Positions 1 to 8,695 of a stretch of DNA of 64,000 nucleotides are shown here, in pieces. Numbering within the stretch: the stretch's first letter is position 1; every line of letters begins with the position of its first letter. Source of the stretch: F23-D06 sp045132055 (lineage in GTDB: Bacteria; Bacteroidota; Bacteroidia; Bacteroidales; WCHB1-69); contig JBGURP010000041.1 of NCBI GenBank assembly GCA_045132055.1, forward strand, positions 42,923 through 106,922, given 5' to 3'. The notes below the pieces were generated by a model. The model was not told the DNA's origin and ran no database searches. It worked only from the letters and a program-made list of their open reading frames with translations. The position numbers were made by a program, and so were the translations under genes.

Positions 1-356
1 GCTTGGGCACCTCGGGCTATTTCATCTATCGCTATGCCAGCGAGATGGTGATGTACCGCAATGAATATATCAACCGCCGTGACGGAAATGATGAGTTGCT
101 GATACCCAGTTTGGCCAATAAGAATGATGAGAATATCTTGCAACTTAAAAATACAAGTCAGCGCAACATGGAGATTGCCATCGGCGTGACGGCCATCTTG
201 TATGCGTTGAATTTGATAGATGCCATGGTGGATGCCCATTTCTATGATTTTGACATCTCCGATGACTTGTCGCTTCGAATAGCGCCGGAAGTGATATATC
301 CCAGCATGGCGCACAACAGGCCGTTATATGGCATTACATTGAACTTTAAATGGTGA
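1..356 (+). CDS. DUF5683 family protein, C-terminal part (5' end outside window)
   Basis: The reading frame is already open at the window edge, so only about the last 117 residues are seen. The segment holds the run LYALNLIDAMVDAHFYDFD followed by DDLSLRIAP, which I recognise as the C-terminal signature of DUF5683, a Bacteroidota membrane protein family of unknown function. A hydrophobic stretch (IAIGVTAILYALNLIDAMV) is probably a membrane helix. It ends seven bases before the first possible ATG of dapB, and its stop lies six bases before the preferred dapB start, so the two are probably co-transcribed. The true start and the N-terminal glycine-rich membrane part cannot be described. Confidence 0.75.
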   Translation, partial: LGTSGYFIYRYASEMVMYRNEYINRRDGNDELLIPSLANKNDENILQLKNTSQRNMEIAIGVTAILYALNLIDAMVDAHFYDFDISDDLSLRIAPEVIYPSMAHNRPLYGITLNFKW

Positions 357-361
357 CCACG

Positions 362-1099
362 ATGAAATTTGCAATATTAGGATACGGTAAGATGGGACAT
401 CAGGTGGAGGAGATTCTGCTCCGCGAAGGGCACGAGATTGTCGCCATCATCGACAATGAGGAGGATTGGACGCAGAAGATGGCGGATTTTGAGGCCGCCG
501 ATGTGGCCATTGATTTCTCCATGCCTTCCGTAGCGGTGCAAAACATGTTCAACGCTTTTGAGCATCATGTGCCCATCGTCGTGGGTACAACTGGCTGGTT
601 GGACCGCTTTGAAGAGGTGCGTCGCGTGTGCGAGGAACATGGCGGCTCGCTGGTATATGGTTCCAATTTCAGCATTGGCGCCAACCTGTTTATGCAGCTC
701 AACAAAGAGCTGGCCCAGATGATGGAAACGCAATCCCAGTACAGTGCTTCCTTGGAAGAAACGCACCATACGGCCAAGAAGGACGCGCCCAGCGGCACGG
801 CTATCCGTTTGGCCGAGGATTTGTTGCAGATTGTGAGCCGATTGAGCAGCTGGCAACTTACAGATGGCTCAGCACCGGCTGATGATGTGCTGCCGGTCAA
901 AGCCAACCGTGTGGGCAATGTGCCGGGCACGCACACCATCCAGTGGCATTCCGAGGAGGACGACATTACCATCACGCATACCGCCCACAGTCGCAAAGGC
1001 TTCGCCCTTGGCGCGGTCAAGGCAGCCCTCTGGCTCACCCGACATTCGGGCATATATGATTTTCAACGCATTGCGTTGGAATTGAAAATTGAAAATTGA
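362..1099 (+). CDS. dapB: 4-hydroxy-tetrahydrodipicolinate reductase
   Basis: DapB reduces hydroxy-tetrahydrodipicolinate with NAD(P)H in lysine and diaminopimelate synthesis in the cytoplasm. The protein opens with the Rossmann motif GYGKMG (residues 7-12) and carries the catalytic segment EETHHTAKKDAPSGTA near residues 130-145, with the conserved His and Lys. Length is 245 aa, a little short of the usual 250-270. An ATG at 350 is in frame but overlaps the upstream gene and adds only MVTT; ATG 362 starts directly at the nucleotide-binding strand and is preferred. The last codons (LKIEN and stop) are written by copies of the 7-bp repeat attgaaa/attgaga, which supplies the stop codon. Confidence 0.95.
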   Translation: MKFAILGYGKMGHQVEEILLREGHEIVAIIDNEEDWTQKMADFEAADVAIDFSMPSVAVQNMFNAFEHHVPIVVGTTGWLDRFEEVRRVCEEHGGSLVYGSNFSIGANLFMQLNKELAQMMETQSQYSASLEETHHTAKKDAPSGTAIRLAEDLLQIVSRLSSWQLTDGSAPADDVLPVKANRVGNVPGTHTIQWHSEEDDITITHTAHSRKGFALGAVKAALWLTRHSGIYDFQRIALELKIEN

Positions 1100-1101
1100 G
1101 A
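1081..1101. repeat. heptamer repeat, 3 units (attgaaa x2, attgaga)
   Basis: Three tandem 7-bp units overlap the end of dapB; the TGA stop lies in the third unit. It is the same repeat family seen at eight other places in this window. Confidence 0.8.
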
Positions 1102-1147
1102 TTTTACGTTTCATTAATAGAATGCACAACTTAAAACACAATTAATT

Positions 1148-2089
1148 ATGAAAAAACTTGTACTTTCTGTCTTAATGATTACGGCTGCAACGATGTTCGC
1201 TACAGCCCAAACGGTTATCTTCAGTGATAACTTCGATTCCTACACCCCTGGCAGTCACCTTGCCGAATCAAATCCTGCCTGGACCACTTGGTCTGGTGTC
1301 GTAGGCGGTGATTTGGACGGTGTAATATCCGATGAACATTACACTTCTCCTTCGAATTCATTGTATATTTCCGAAAGTAACGACCAAATTTTCCGTTTTG
1401 ATTCGCTTAGTACCGGAAGTTATCTGATTTCATTTCAATATTTCATCCCTTCATCCGGAAATGGAGCTTATTTTAATGTAGAACATATTTTCGGAGGATC
1501 TTGGGCAATGGCCTGTTACTTTTACAACGATGGGAATGCTTATCTTAAAGTAGGTGGTGAAAGTATTCCTTTTGTTTACCCTTCCGATCACTGGTTTCCC
1601 ATTGAGTTGAAGATAGATTTGGATAACGACGAAGCTTCGCTGAAGGTTAATTATCAGAGTGTTCATTCTTGGCCGTATCACTATAGGGAAACAGATACCA
1701 TATCCAGCTTCTGGTCTATTTATTTGCATGTCTTCAACTTCTTTTCATCGTCAGCGACTCCTAATCCGGCAGGTTCCCAGTATTCTAATCTGCCTGGCTC
1801 CTATTACGTAGATGATTTTGTGGTGACGGATATTACCGGTGTTTCCGTCAACGAACACAACCCGATTGAAGTGTCTGTTTATCCGAACCCCGCTTCCGAC
1901 TTCATTCAGATCAATGCTGAAAACATTGAACATGTTGAGATCTATAACATTATGGGACAAAAGATATTCAATCAAGTTTATGGAGACAACAAAGTTGTAA
2001 TTCCTACCTCAAACATCTCTTCTGGTACATACGTAGTAAAAGTTACTACAGCACAAGGTATCAGCACCCAAAAAGTTGTTATTCAATAA
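1148..2089 (+). CDS. secreted protein with type IX secretion sorting domain
   Basis: The protein of 313 aa begins with a clear signal peptide (MKKLVLSVLMITAATMFATA, cleavage near AQT). Its last 75 residues form a type A T9SS C-terminal sorting domain: VYPNPASDFIQI, VEIYNIMGQKI, ISSGTYVVKV and a terminal KVVIQ. The middle (about residues 25-230) looks like a beta-sandwich, with motifs such as DNFDSY near the start and YYVDDFVV near residue 220, typical of surface carbohydrate- or ligand-binding modules of this phylum, but I cannot name a specific activity. It should be exported by Sec, moved across the outer membrane by T9SS and anchored or released at the surface. It stands alone between dapB and lepB. 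Confidence 0.85.
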   Translation: MKKLVLSVLMITAATMFATAQTVIFSDNFDSYTPGSHLAESNPAWTTWSGVVGGDLDGVISDEHYTSPSNSLYISESNDQIFRFDSLSTGSYLISFQYFIPSSGNGAYFNVEHIFGGSWAMACYFYNDGNAYLKVGGESIPFVYPSDHWFPIELKIDLDNDEASLKVNYQSVHSWPYHYRETDTISSFWSIYLHVFNFFSSSATPNPAGSQYSNLPGSYYVDDFVVTDITGVSVNEHNPIEVSVYPNPASDFIQINAENIEHVEIYNIMGQKIFNQVYGDNKVVIPTSNISSGTYVVKVTTAQGISTQKVVIQ

Positions 2090-2123
2090 TTCACCTCATT
2101 CACCTCATTCACCTCATTCACCC
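2089..2123. repeat. 9-bp tandem repeat (attcacctc), about 4 units
   Basis: Between the T9SS cargo gene and lepB the unit attcacctc is repeated three times and followed by a variant attcacccc. It occupies most of the 52-base gap. No hairpin is evident; function unknown. Confidence 0.8.
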
Positions 2124-2141
2124 CTTTAATCTCTTTCACCT

Positions 2142-3782
2142 ATGACAATTTCCATCACCGCCCTCATCGTAATAACGATCATCGTCTTCATCGGCTGGCA
2201 AATCGGCTTGTGTGGCATTTTCAAAAAGGCGGGCTTGGCCCCGTGGAAATCCCTCATCCCATTCTACAATATTTGGCTATGGGTCCGAGAGGTCATTGAA
2301 CGCCCGTGGTGGTGGTTTCTGCTCTTCCTGATTCCGTATCTGGGCATCTTCATGTTCTACTACATGGTTTGGGAAACATTGCACCAGTTCAAGAAATACG
2401 GCTATGTGACCTTGATTCTGGGCACGTTTTTCTTCATGTTCTACATGCCTTATCTGGGATTTGCCAAAAGAGAAGTCTATGTGAAACGTGCGGATTTGCC
2501 CAAAATCAAGAAGACCAGCGCGCAGTCGTGGGTGGATGCCCTGATTTTCGCAGCTGCCGCTGCATACGTCATCCGCACCTGCTGGTTTGAGCTGTACAAA
2601 ATCCCGACCTCTTCCATGGAGAGCTCGTTAATGGTGGGCGATTTTCTGTCTGTCAGCAAGCTCACGTATGGTGTGCGCGTGCCCAATACGCCTGTGGCCG
2701 TGCCATTCGTGCATAACAAGATGCCGCTGACCCAAAGCATGAAGTCCTACTTGGAAATCATCAAATTGCCGTACATCCGCATCGCAGCCCTGAAACCTGT
2801 GAGAAACAACGATGTGGTGGTCTTCAACTATCCCGATGGTGATACGGTTGCATTGGAGCGTCAGGCGGAGAGCTACTATGCCATCGTGCGCGAGTACGAG
2901 GCTATGTTCAACCCCAATGCGCTGCCCGAGGAGAAGGAGAACAACTACTATCGCTATAGCCCTGAGACCATTGCCATGCTGCAACAGAAGTATTCCGGAC
3001 CCTATTATCCCGGCAAGGGCAGAGAGGTGGTCCGCAAGGAGTACAAGGTTGTTGACCGCCCCGTGGACAAGCGCGAAAACTATGTGAAACGTTGTATCGC
3101 GGTGGCCGGCGACGAGTTGCAGATCAAGAACAGACAAGTCTATATCAACGGCAAAGCGGTGGAGAATCCGGCTCGTCTGCAATATGCTTACTACGTGGTG
3201 AATCCGTCAGGCGTGCAACTTTCGTTGAAGAAACGCAAGGAGTTGAATATCAATGAAGAAGATGCCCAGAAAGTGGATGCTTACGCATACGTGCTCCGCT
3301 TGAATTCCGATCAGAAGTCCAGATTAGAGAAGATGGGCTTCAATGTCGAGATTATGGAAGACAAAGCCGGCGTATATGATCCTTCTATTTTCCCGCATTC
3401 TCCCAGCTATAAATGGAACAAGGACAACTTCGGTCCGCTCGTGATTCCGGCCAAGGGAATGACCGTGCAGATTGACACGCACAACATTGTGCTCTACGAC
3501 AAGATTATCCATCAGTATGAAGGCAACGATCTGGCTGTGAAAGATGGCAAAATCTACATCAACGGCAAAGTCGCTACCGAATACACGTTCAAGATGGACT
3601 ATTACTTCATGATGGGCGACAATCGTCACAATTCGGCCGACTCCCGATTCTGGGGCTTTGTGCCGGAAGATCATGTGGTGGGTAAGGCTTCCCTGGTCTG
3701 GTTGTCCGTTGACAAGTTCAAGGATTTCAGCGACAAGGGCAAGATCCGCTGGAACAGGATGTTCAAGAAAATTAAGATGTAA
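2142..3782 (+). CDS. lepB: signal peptidase I, long Bacteroidota form
   Basis: Type I signal peptidase cleaves leader peptides of exported proteins at the periplasmic face of the inner membrane. The catalytic Ser is in PTSSMESSL (Ser158) and the general-base Lys in NYVKRCIAVAGD (Lys316); the C-terminal MMGDNRHNSADSRFWGFVP box is intact. At 546 aa it is far longer than the 324-residue E. coli enzyme. The extra length is an N-terminal domain of about 110 residues with three or so membrane helices (DUF5684-like, APWKSLIPFYN), a stretch of about 100 residues between Ser and Lys, and another of about 180 between the Lys box and the final box. These expansions are common in this phylum. Its upstream neighbour is a secreted T9SS cargo. 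Confidence 0.93.
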   Translation: MTISITALIVITIIVFIGWQIGLCGIFKKAGLAPWKSLIPFYNIWLWVREVIERPWWWFLLFLIPYLGIFMFYYMVWETLHQFKKYGYVTLILGTFFFMFYMPYLGFAKREVYVKRADLPKIKKTSAQSWVDALIFAAAAAYVIRTCWFELYKIPTSSMESSLMVGDFLSVSKLTYGVRVPNTPVAVPFVHNKMPLTQSMKSYLEIIKLPYIRIAALKPVRNNDVVVFNYPDGDTVALERQAESYYAIVREYEAMFNPNALPEEKENNYYRYSPETIAMLQQKYSGPYYPGKGREVVRKEYKVVDRPVDKRENYVKRCIAVAGDELQIKNRQVYINGKAVENPARLQYAYYVVNPSGVQLSLKKRKELNINEEDAQKVDAYAYVLRLNSDQKSRLEKMGFNVEIMEDKAGVYDPSIFPHSPSYKWNKDNFGPLVIPAKGMTVQIDTHNIVLYDKIIHQYEGNDLAVKDGKIYINGKVATEYTFKMDYYFMMGDNRHNSADSRFWGFVPEDHVVGKASLVWLSVDKFKDFSDKGKIRWNRMFKKIKM

Positions 3783-3812
3783 AGTCTTACTGCAACTATT
3801 TAACTGCAAGAT

Positions 3813-5450
3813 ATGAAGAAGAGATTTTTTGTTTTCGTTACGGGGTTGATGTTGATGATGTCCCCGTTGATGGCGCAAAATGATTTTGAGATTGCCAAGA
3901 ATGTGGACATTTTCGTTTCGATTTTAAAGGAATTGAACGAGAAATATGCGGACGAGATTTCGCCGGGGCAGCTGACCAAGACGGCTATCGATGCCATGCT
4001 GGAGAGTCTGGATCCCTATACGGTTTTCTATCCTGAATCCGAAATTGAGGATTATCGGATGATGACCACCGGCCAATATGGCGGGGTGGGGGCGCTCATC
4101 ATGCAACGCGGTTCCGATGTGGTGATTTCAGAGCCTTACGAGAACTCGCCTTCCGCCAAGGCAGGTGTGCGCGCGGGTGATATCATCCGCAAGGTGAACG
4201 GCCAAACCATTGAGGGTAAAAACTCTTCCGACGTGAGCACTGCCATGAAAGGTCAGCCGGGTTCCACACTCGTGTTGGAGGTGTTCCGTCCTTCGGAGAA
4301 CAAGAACATGACCTTCAATATTGTCCGTGAGGAGATCAAATTGCCCAACATCCCGTACTCCGGCATGTTGGATGCCCAAGTGGGCTATATCAAACTCGAC
4401 CAGTTTACCGACAAAGCCGGCTCTGAGGTGCGTGAGGCGTTTCTCAAGCTCAAGGAAGAGGGCATGAAATACCTGATTCTGGACCTGCGCAATAATGGTG
4501 GTGGTCTGTTGAGCGAGGCCGTCAACATCGTCAATATCTTCGTCGATAAAGGAGTGACTATCGTGGAGACCAAGGGCAAGATTCCCGAGCAACAGCATGT
4601 GTTCAAAACCCCGACGGGCGCGACCGACAAGAATATTCCGGTTGTGGTGCTCGTCAACGAGCATAGTGCCTCTGCTTCCGAGATTGTCTCCGGTGCCATT
4701 CAGGACCTTGACCGTGGCGTGATTGTTGGAAAGAAGTCGTTTGGCAAGGGGCTCGTGCAGAATGTGCTGCCCTTGGATTACAACACCAGCCTCAAGATCA
4801 CGGTTTCGAAGTATTACATTCCATCGGGCCGTTGTGTGCAGAACATCGACTATTTCAATCACGACACCACCAAAGCCTATAAGATTCCGGATTCGTTGGC
4901 CGTGGCGTTCAAGACCAAGAACGGCAGAACGGTCTATGACAAGGGTGGGGTGGAGCCCGACGTGCTGACCGAAGACAGTCTGCTGAGCAATATCCTCTTT
5001 ACGCTGGTATCCAAGAACCTGATATTCGATTTTGCAAACGATTACCGTGCTAAGCACGAGAGTATTCCGCCCGCGGACCAGTTCAAAATTGATGACCAGC
5101 TGTATGCCGAATTTGTTGAGTTCCTGAAAGACAAGGACATCTCTTACAAGTCGGAAACAGAAGAGGTGTTGGAGAAAATGAAGAAAAAAGCGGAGGAAGA
5201 AAAGGTGTTTGCATCCATCGAGCCCTATTATACTCAGTTGATGAACAAGTTGCAGGAGGAAAAGAAAAACGATTTGCAGAAATTCAAAGCAGAAATCTGC
5301 AACTATCTTTCTTCAGAAATTGTGGTACGTTATTACTACCAGAAGGGCAGAATCATGAATCTGCTGAGCGAAGATCCCGACATTGCAACGGCTAAGTCTG
5401 TTTTGCTGGATTCCCAACGCTATAATTCCATTTTGTCACCGAAGAAATAA
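3813..5450 (+). CDS. carboxy-terminal processing protease, S41 family
   Basis: This is a CtpA/Prc-type periplasmic serine protease, 545 aa. It has a signal peptide (MKKRFFVFVTGLMLMMSPLMA), an N-terminal helical part, a PDZ domain at about residues 85-165 (GVGALI, AKAGVRAGDIIRKVNG) and the S41 core. The Ser/Lys dyad is readable: Ser287 in SASASE and Lys312 in FGKG, 25 residues apart as in Prc. A C-terminal region of about 150 residues is rich in Lys/Glu and probably helical. Such enzymes trim or degrade envelope proteins from the C terminus. The stop codon overlaps the ATG of the next gene by one base (TAATG), so translation is probably coupled. Confidence 0.92.
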   Translation: MKKRFFVFVTGLMLMMSPLMAQNDFEIAKNVDIFVSILKELNEKYADEISPGQLTKTAIDAMLESLDPYTVFYPESEIEDYRMMTTGQYGGVGALIMQRGSDVVISEPYENSPSAKAGVRAGDIIRKVNGQTIEGKNSSDVSTAMKGQPGSTLVLEVFRPSENKNMTFNIVREEIKLPNIPYSGMLDAQVGYIKLDQFTDKAGSEVREAFLKLKEEGMKYLILDLRNNGGGLLSEAVNIVNIFVDKGVTIVETKGKIPEQQHVFKTPTGATDKNIPVVVLVNEHSASASEIVSGAIQDLDRGVIVGKKSFGKGLVQNVLPLDYNTSLKITVSKYYIPSGRCVQNIDYFNHDTTKAYKIPDSLAVAFKTKNGRTVYDKGGVEPDVLTEDSLLSNILFTLVSKNLIFDFANDYRAKHESIPPADQFKIDDQLYAEFVEFLKDKDISYKSETEEVLEKMKKKAEEEKVFASIEPYYTQLMNKLQEEKKNDLQKFKAEICNYLSSEIVVRYYYQKGRIMNLLSEDPDIATAKSVLLDSQRYNSILSPKK

Positions 5451-6994
5451 TGAAACTTTCGCGGGCGGACATACATCACGGTTTCTACGTGTTGGCGACG
5501 GGCCTGCTCATGGCCTCTTTGCCATTGTCCCATTTTGCCATGGGGTTGATCACGTTCCTGCTGCTGCTCAATTGGGTGGCGGAGTGGAACTGGCGTGAGA
5601 AGTGGGAGCGACTGCGCCAAAATCCGCAAGGTTTGGTCTTCTCCGCACTTTTTGTCGTGATGTGTATTGGCCTGTTCAAGACCGACAGCTGGCCTAATGC
5701 CGGGCAGTACATGTTGGGAAATCTCTCGATACTCTTCGCCCCGATTATCATTATCAGTTCCAGGCCGTTTTCCCGTCGGGAGATGGGCTGGTTTGCCCAC
5801 GCATTCATTGTGGCCACCACCATCGCGTGTTTGTGCTCCGTAGGCTATTGGCTCACGCACGAGGTTCGCGACATTCGGTCCATCTCGTTGTTCATCGACC
5901 ACATCCGGTTCAGTCTCTGCGTGGTCTTTGCCCTAGTGCTCAGTGTCTGTATGCTGGCACGGAAGCCGTCCGCCGGAGCCACCGCGCGCGTGCTCTATGG
6001 CTTGAATGCGTTGCTGATGGTTTTCTATCTGTTTATCGCGCAGACGCTCACGGGCATCCTGCTGTTTGTCATCATCACCATCGCATATCTGATTTATGTG
6101 CTGGTCCATACCGCCCCAGTCAAGGAAAAATGGTTTGTGTCGGCTGGCATATTGCTGGTGTTGGGTTCGGTGGCCATGTATGTCGTCGGCATCACCTACA
6201 CTTACTATCATGACCGGGATAAAGCGATCACTGTCCGCACGACGGCCAAAGGCAATGAGTATTCGTTTGTGGATGACGGATTGGTGGAAAATGGCCACAG
6301 GGTCAACTATTACATCTGCCGTCCTGAACTGGAACAGGCCTGGACCATGCGCTCCGACAGCGTTCTGGATGAAATGGCCGAGGCCACGCTGATACGTTAT
6401 CTCAACTCCAAAGGATTGCATAAGGATTTTGAGGCGGTGATGAGCTTGTCTCAAAAAGACATACACAATATCGAACAACGGATTGCCAATGTGGATTATA
6501 CCCGTCCGCTGGGCTTGCGCCGTGCCCTGTATCAGACTTTTTTCAGTCTTTCCAATTACAAACTCAACCATTCCATCAATGGTTCTTCCTTGCTGGAACG
6601 CGTGGAGTTGTGGAAGGCATCCTGGGGTGCCATTTCGGATAATTGGCTGTTAGGTGTGGGCGTCGGCGACCAGAAAGCCGCCATTGATGATCAGTTGGAA
6701 CAGATGGGCTCTCCGATTGCGAACAGACACAATCGTGGCTGTCACAATCAGATACTCACGTATTGGCTGATTGGCGGCGTGCTGTTGGCTGCTTTTTTGC
6801 TGTTTGTGCTGATTTATCCTTTCTTCGGAATGCGTAAGCGTGTGACCTTTATCTACGTTGCACTCAGTATCATAGTTTTCTGTTCCATGTTGGTAGAAGA
6901 CACCATAGACACGCAGACGGGCAGAATGCTCTTCTCCATCGTGATGCCGATGTTGCTGTTCAATGAGGAAAGAAATGAGGCGGCGAACGCTTAG
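5450..6994 (+). CDS. O-antigen ligase/polymerase-like membrane protein
   Basis: A 514-residue polytopic inner-membrane protein with about ten hydrophobic segments and one large hydrophilic loop (about residues 255-390). The loop and following segment carry WLLGVGVGDQ and then RHNRGCHNQILTYWLIGG, the HNQxL-type signature of the Wzy/WaaL (Wzy_C) superfamily, which ligates or polymerises undecaprenyl-linked glycans on the periplasmic side. Which glycan is used cannot be told, as no other glycan genes are nearby. Its start shares one base with the protease stop. Its TAG stop overlaps the TAA of the convergent pyrD inside the four bases TTAG (6991-6994). Confidence 0.8.
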   Translation: MKLSRADIHHGFYVLATGLLMASLPLSHFAMGLITFLLLLNWVAEWNWREKWERLRQNPQGLVFSALFVVMCIGLFKTDSWPNAGQYMLGNLSILFAPIIIISSRPFSRREMGWFAHAFIVATTIACLCSVGYWLTHEVRDIRSISLFIDHIRFSLCVVFALVLSVCMLARKPSAGATARVLYGLNALLMVFYLFIAQTLTGILLFVIITIAYLIYVLVHTAPVKEKWFVSAGILLVLGSVAMYVVGITYTYYHDRDKAITVRTTAKGNEYSFVDDGLVENGHRVNYYICRPELEQAWTMRSDSVLDEMAEATLIRYLNSKGLHKDFEAVMSLSQKDIHNIEQRIANVDYTRPLGLRRALYQTFFSLSNYKLNHSINGSSLLERVELWKASWGAISDNWLLGVGVGDQKAAIDDQLEQMGSPIANRHNRGCHNQILTYWLIGGVLLAAFLLFVLIYPFFGMRKRVTFIYVALSIIVFCSMLVEDTIDTQTGRMLFSIVMPMLLFNEERNEAANA

Positions 6995-7890
6995 ATGATG
7001 CCGATGATTTCGTTGATATCCTGAATGCCCTCCTGCATACAGAGTTTTTCCAGATTTTCCACCAATTCTTTGCCTGCGAGCGGGTTGTTGAAATTGACGG
7101 TGCCGATTTGCACGGCGGTGGCGCCGGCCATCATGAAGGCGAGGATGTCTTCGGCCGTATAGATGCCGCCGATGCCGATGACGGGCACGTGTACTTGCTT
7201 GCATACAGAATGTACCATTCGGAGCGCGATGGGACGGATGGCGGCGCCGGAGAGACCTGCATAGACGTTGTTGAAGATGGGCTTCCGCCGATGTATATCA
7301 ATCGCCATGGCTTGGAAGGTGTTGACCAGTGACAGGGCATCTGCGCCGGATTCTTCGCACGCGAGGGCCATCTCCACGATGTTCTCCGCATTGGGCGACA
7401 GTTTCACGATGAGTGGCTTGGTGCAGACTTTGCGCACGGCAGACACCACCTCGCGGGCCACTTCGGCCTTGATGCCGAAGGCCATGCCGCCGCTTTTCAC
7501 GTTGGGGCAGGAAATGTTGAGCTCCAGCATGTCAATGTCGGCTTTTGAAAGCATAGTTGCGCCTGTGATGTAGTCGTCCATGCTGTGTCCGCCCATGTTG
7601 GCGATGAGCACGGTGTCGAACTTCCGCATATTGGCGATGCCGTCGCGGATGAACGCCTCGATGCCGGGGTTCTGGAGTCCCACGCTGTTCATCATGCCGG
7701 CGGGCGTCTCATACACGCGGACGCCCTCGTTGCCGTCTTTGGGGTGCAGGGTCAGTCCTTTGGAACTGATGCCGCCCAGACAGCTCACGTCGTACAGTTC
7801 GTTGTATTCCTCCCCGAATCCGAACGTTCCTGACGCCGCGATGATGGGGTTCTTGAAGGTTATGCCGTGGATGGTGGTGCTCAATGTCAT
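6991..7890 (-). CDS. pyrD: dihydroorotate dehydrogenase, catalytic subunit (class 1B)
   Basis: Oxidises dihydroorotate to orotate in UMP synthesis. The 299-residue TIM barrel starts with FKNPIIAASGTFGFG and carries the class 1 active-site segment NISCPNVKSGG with the catalytic Cys, and the FMN phosphate-binding region VIGIGGIYTAEDILAFMMAGA. Class 1B enzymes work with an iron-sulfur flavoprotein partner, and that partner, pyrK, lies immediately upstream (24-base gap). Order in the minus-strand unit is response regulator, pyrF, pyrK, pyrD. Its stop overlaps that of the convergent O-antigen-ligase-like gene. Confidence 0.95.
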   Translation of the reverse strand: MTLSTTIHGITFKNPIIAASGTFGFGEEYNELYDVSCLGGISSKGLTLHPKDGNEGVRVYETPAGMMNSVGLQNPGIEAFIRDGIANMRKFDTVLIANMGGHSMDDYITGATMLSKADIDMLELNISCPNVKSGGMAFGIKAEVAREVVSAVRKVCTKPLIVKLSPNAENIVEMALACEESGADALSLVNTFQAMAIDIHRRKPIFNNVYAGLSGAAIRPIALRMVHSVCKQVHVPVIGIGGIYTAEDILAFMMAGATAVQIGTVNFNNPLAGKELVENLEKLCMQEGIQDINEIIGII

Positions 7891-7914
7891 ATCGCGCTGT
7901 GAAAAATTTTGAGG

Positions 7915-8649
7915 TTAGAAAATGATTTTGGATGGGAATACCGGCCCGTCTTTGCAGACGCGCTTCATGCCTTCGGTGGTGCGGATGCTGCAGCCCAAGC
8001 AGGCACCGATGCCACAGGCCATGCGGTGTTCCATCGAGCACCAGCATGCGGTCTGCTTCTCTGCACACATAGCCGCCACTTTGCGCATCATCACTTCCGG
8101 GCCGCAGGTGAACACAGCATCGTACTGCTCCGGTTTCAGCAGGTCGGTGATGAAGCCTTTGTATCCTTCCGAACCGGTTTCCGTGGAAATGAAGATGCTC
8201 TGGCAGTGGGGCTCGAAATCTTCCACGGCGAACAATTGGTCGCGAAAACCGATGTAGGCATCTACCTGCACGCCATGTTGGGTCAGTTCCTTGGCGGTTT
8301 GGCACAAGGGCGGAATGCCGAGCCCGCCGCCCACGAGGGCCACTTTGCCGTGCATCTCGCCAATCGGATAGCCAGTGCCCAACGCGCCCAGCAGACTGAT
8401 GGTGTCGCCGGCTTTCAGCTCCGCCAACTTGCGCGTGCCTTCGCCCACCACACGGTACATGAAACTCAATATATCTTCATCGGCCTTGAAAATGCTGATG
8501 GGGCGCATCAAAGTCAACTCCCGGTCCCAGCACTTGAGCATGAAAAACTGACCGGCCGCTGCCGAAGCGCCCTTGCGCTCCACGGTCATGACAAAGATAT
8601 CCTCTGTGAGCTGGAACTGAGCTAATACGATACTGTCGAAGTATTCCAT
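7915..8649 (-). CDS. pyrK: dihydroorotate dehydrogenase electron transfer subunit
   Basis: PyrK carries FAD and a [2Fe-2S] cluster and passes electrons from PyrD to NAD+. The 244-residue protein shows the FAD-binding segment LMRPISIF, the NAD-binding GGGLGIPPL, and a C-terminal Cys cluster CGIGACLGC with a fourth Cys twelve residues later (RVCKDGP), matching the PyrK iron-sulfur binding pattern. It is translated just before pyrD, as expected for a heterotetrameric DHOD-B. The gap to pyrF on its 5' side holds a 7-bp tandem repeat. Confidence 0.95.
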   Translation of the reverse strand: MEYFDSIVLAQFQLTEDIFVMTVERKGASAAAGQFFMLKCWDRELTLMRPISIFKADEDILSFMYRVVGEGTRKLAELKAGDTISLLGALGTGYPIGEMHGKVALVGGGLGIPPLCQTAKELTQHGVQVDAYIGFRDQLFAVEDFEPHCQSIFISTETGSEGYKGFITDLLKPEQYDAVFTCGPEVMMRKVAAMCAEKQTACWCSMEHRMACGIGACLGCSIRTTEGMKRVCKDGPVFPSKIIF

Positions 8650-8658
8650 ATGATAAAA

Positions 8659-8690
8659 GATTAGAGATTAGAGATTAGAGATTAGAGATG
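8659..8690. repeat. heptamer repeat, 4 units (gattaga)
   Basis: Four perfect tandem copies of gattaga (8659-8686) followed by a variant unit fill the gap between pyrF and pyrK. On the coding strand the unit reads tctaatc. It is a diverged version of the 7-bp repeat family found elsewhere in the window. Confidence 0.9.
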
Positions 8691-8695
8691 AGGAA

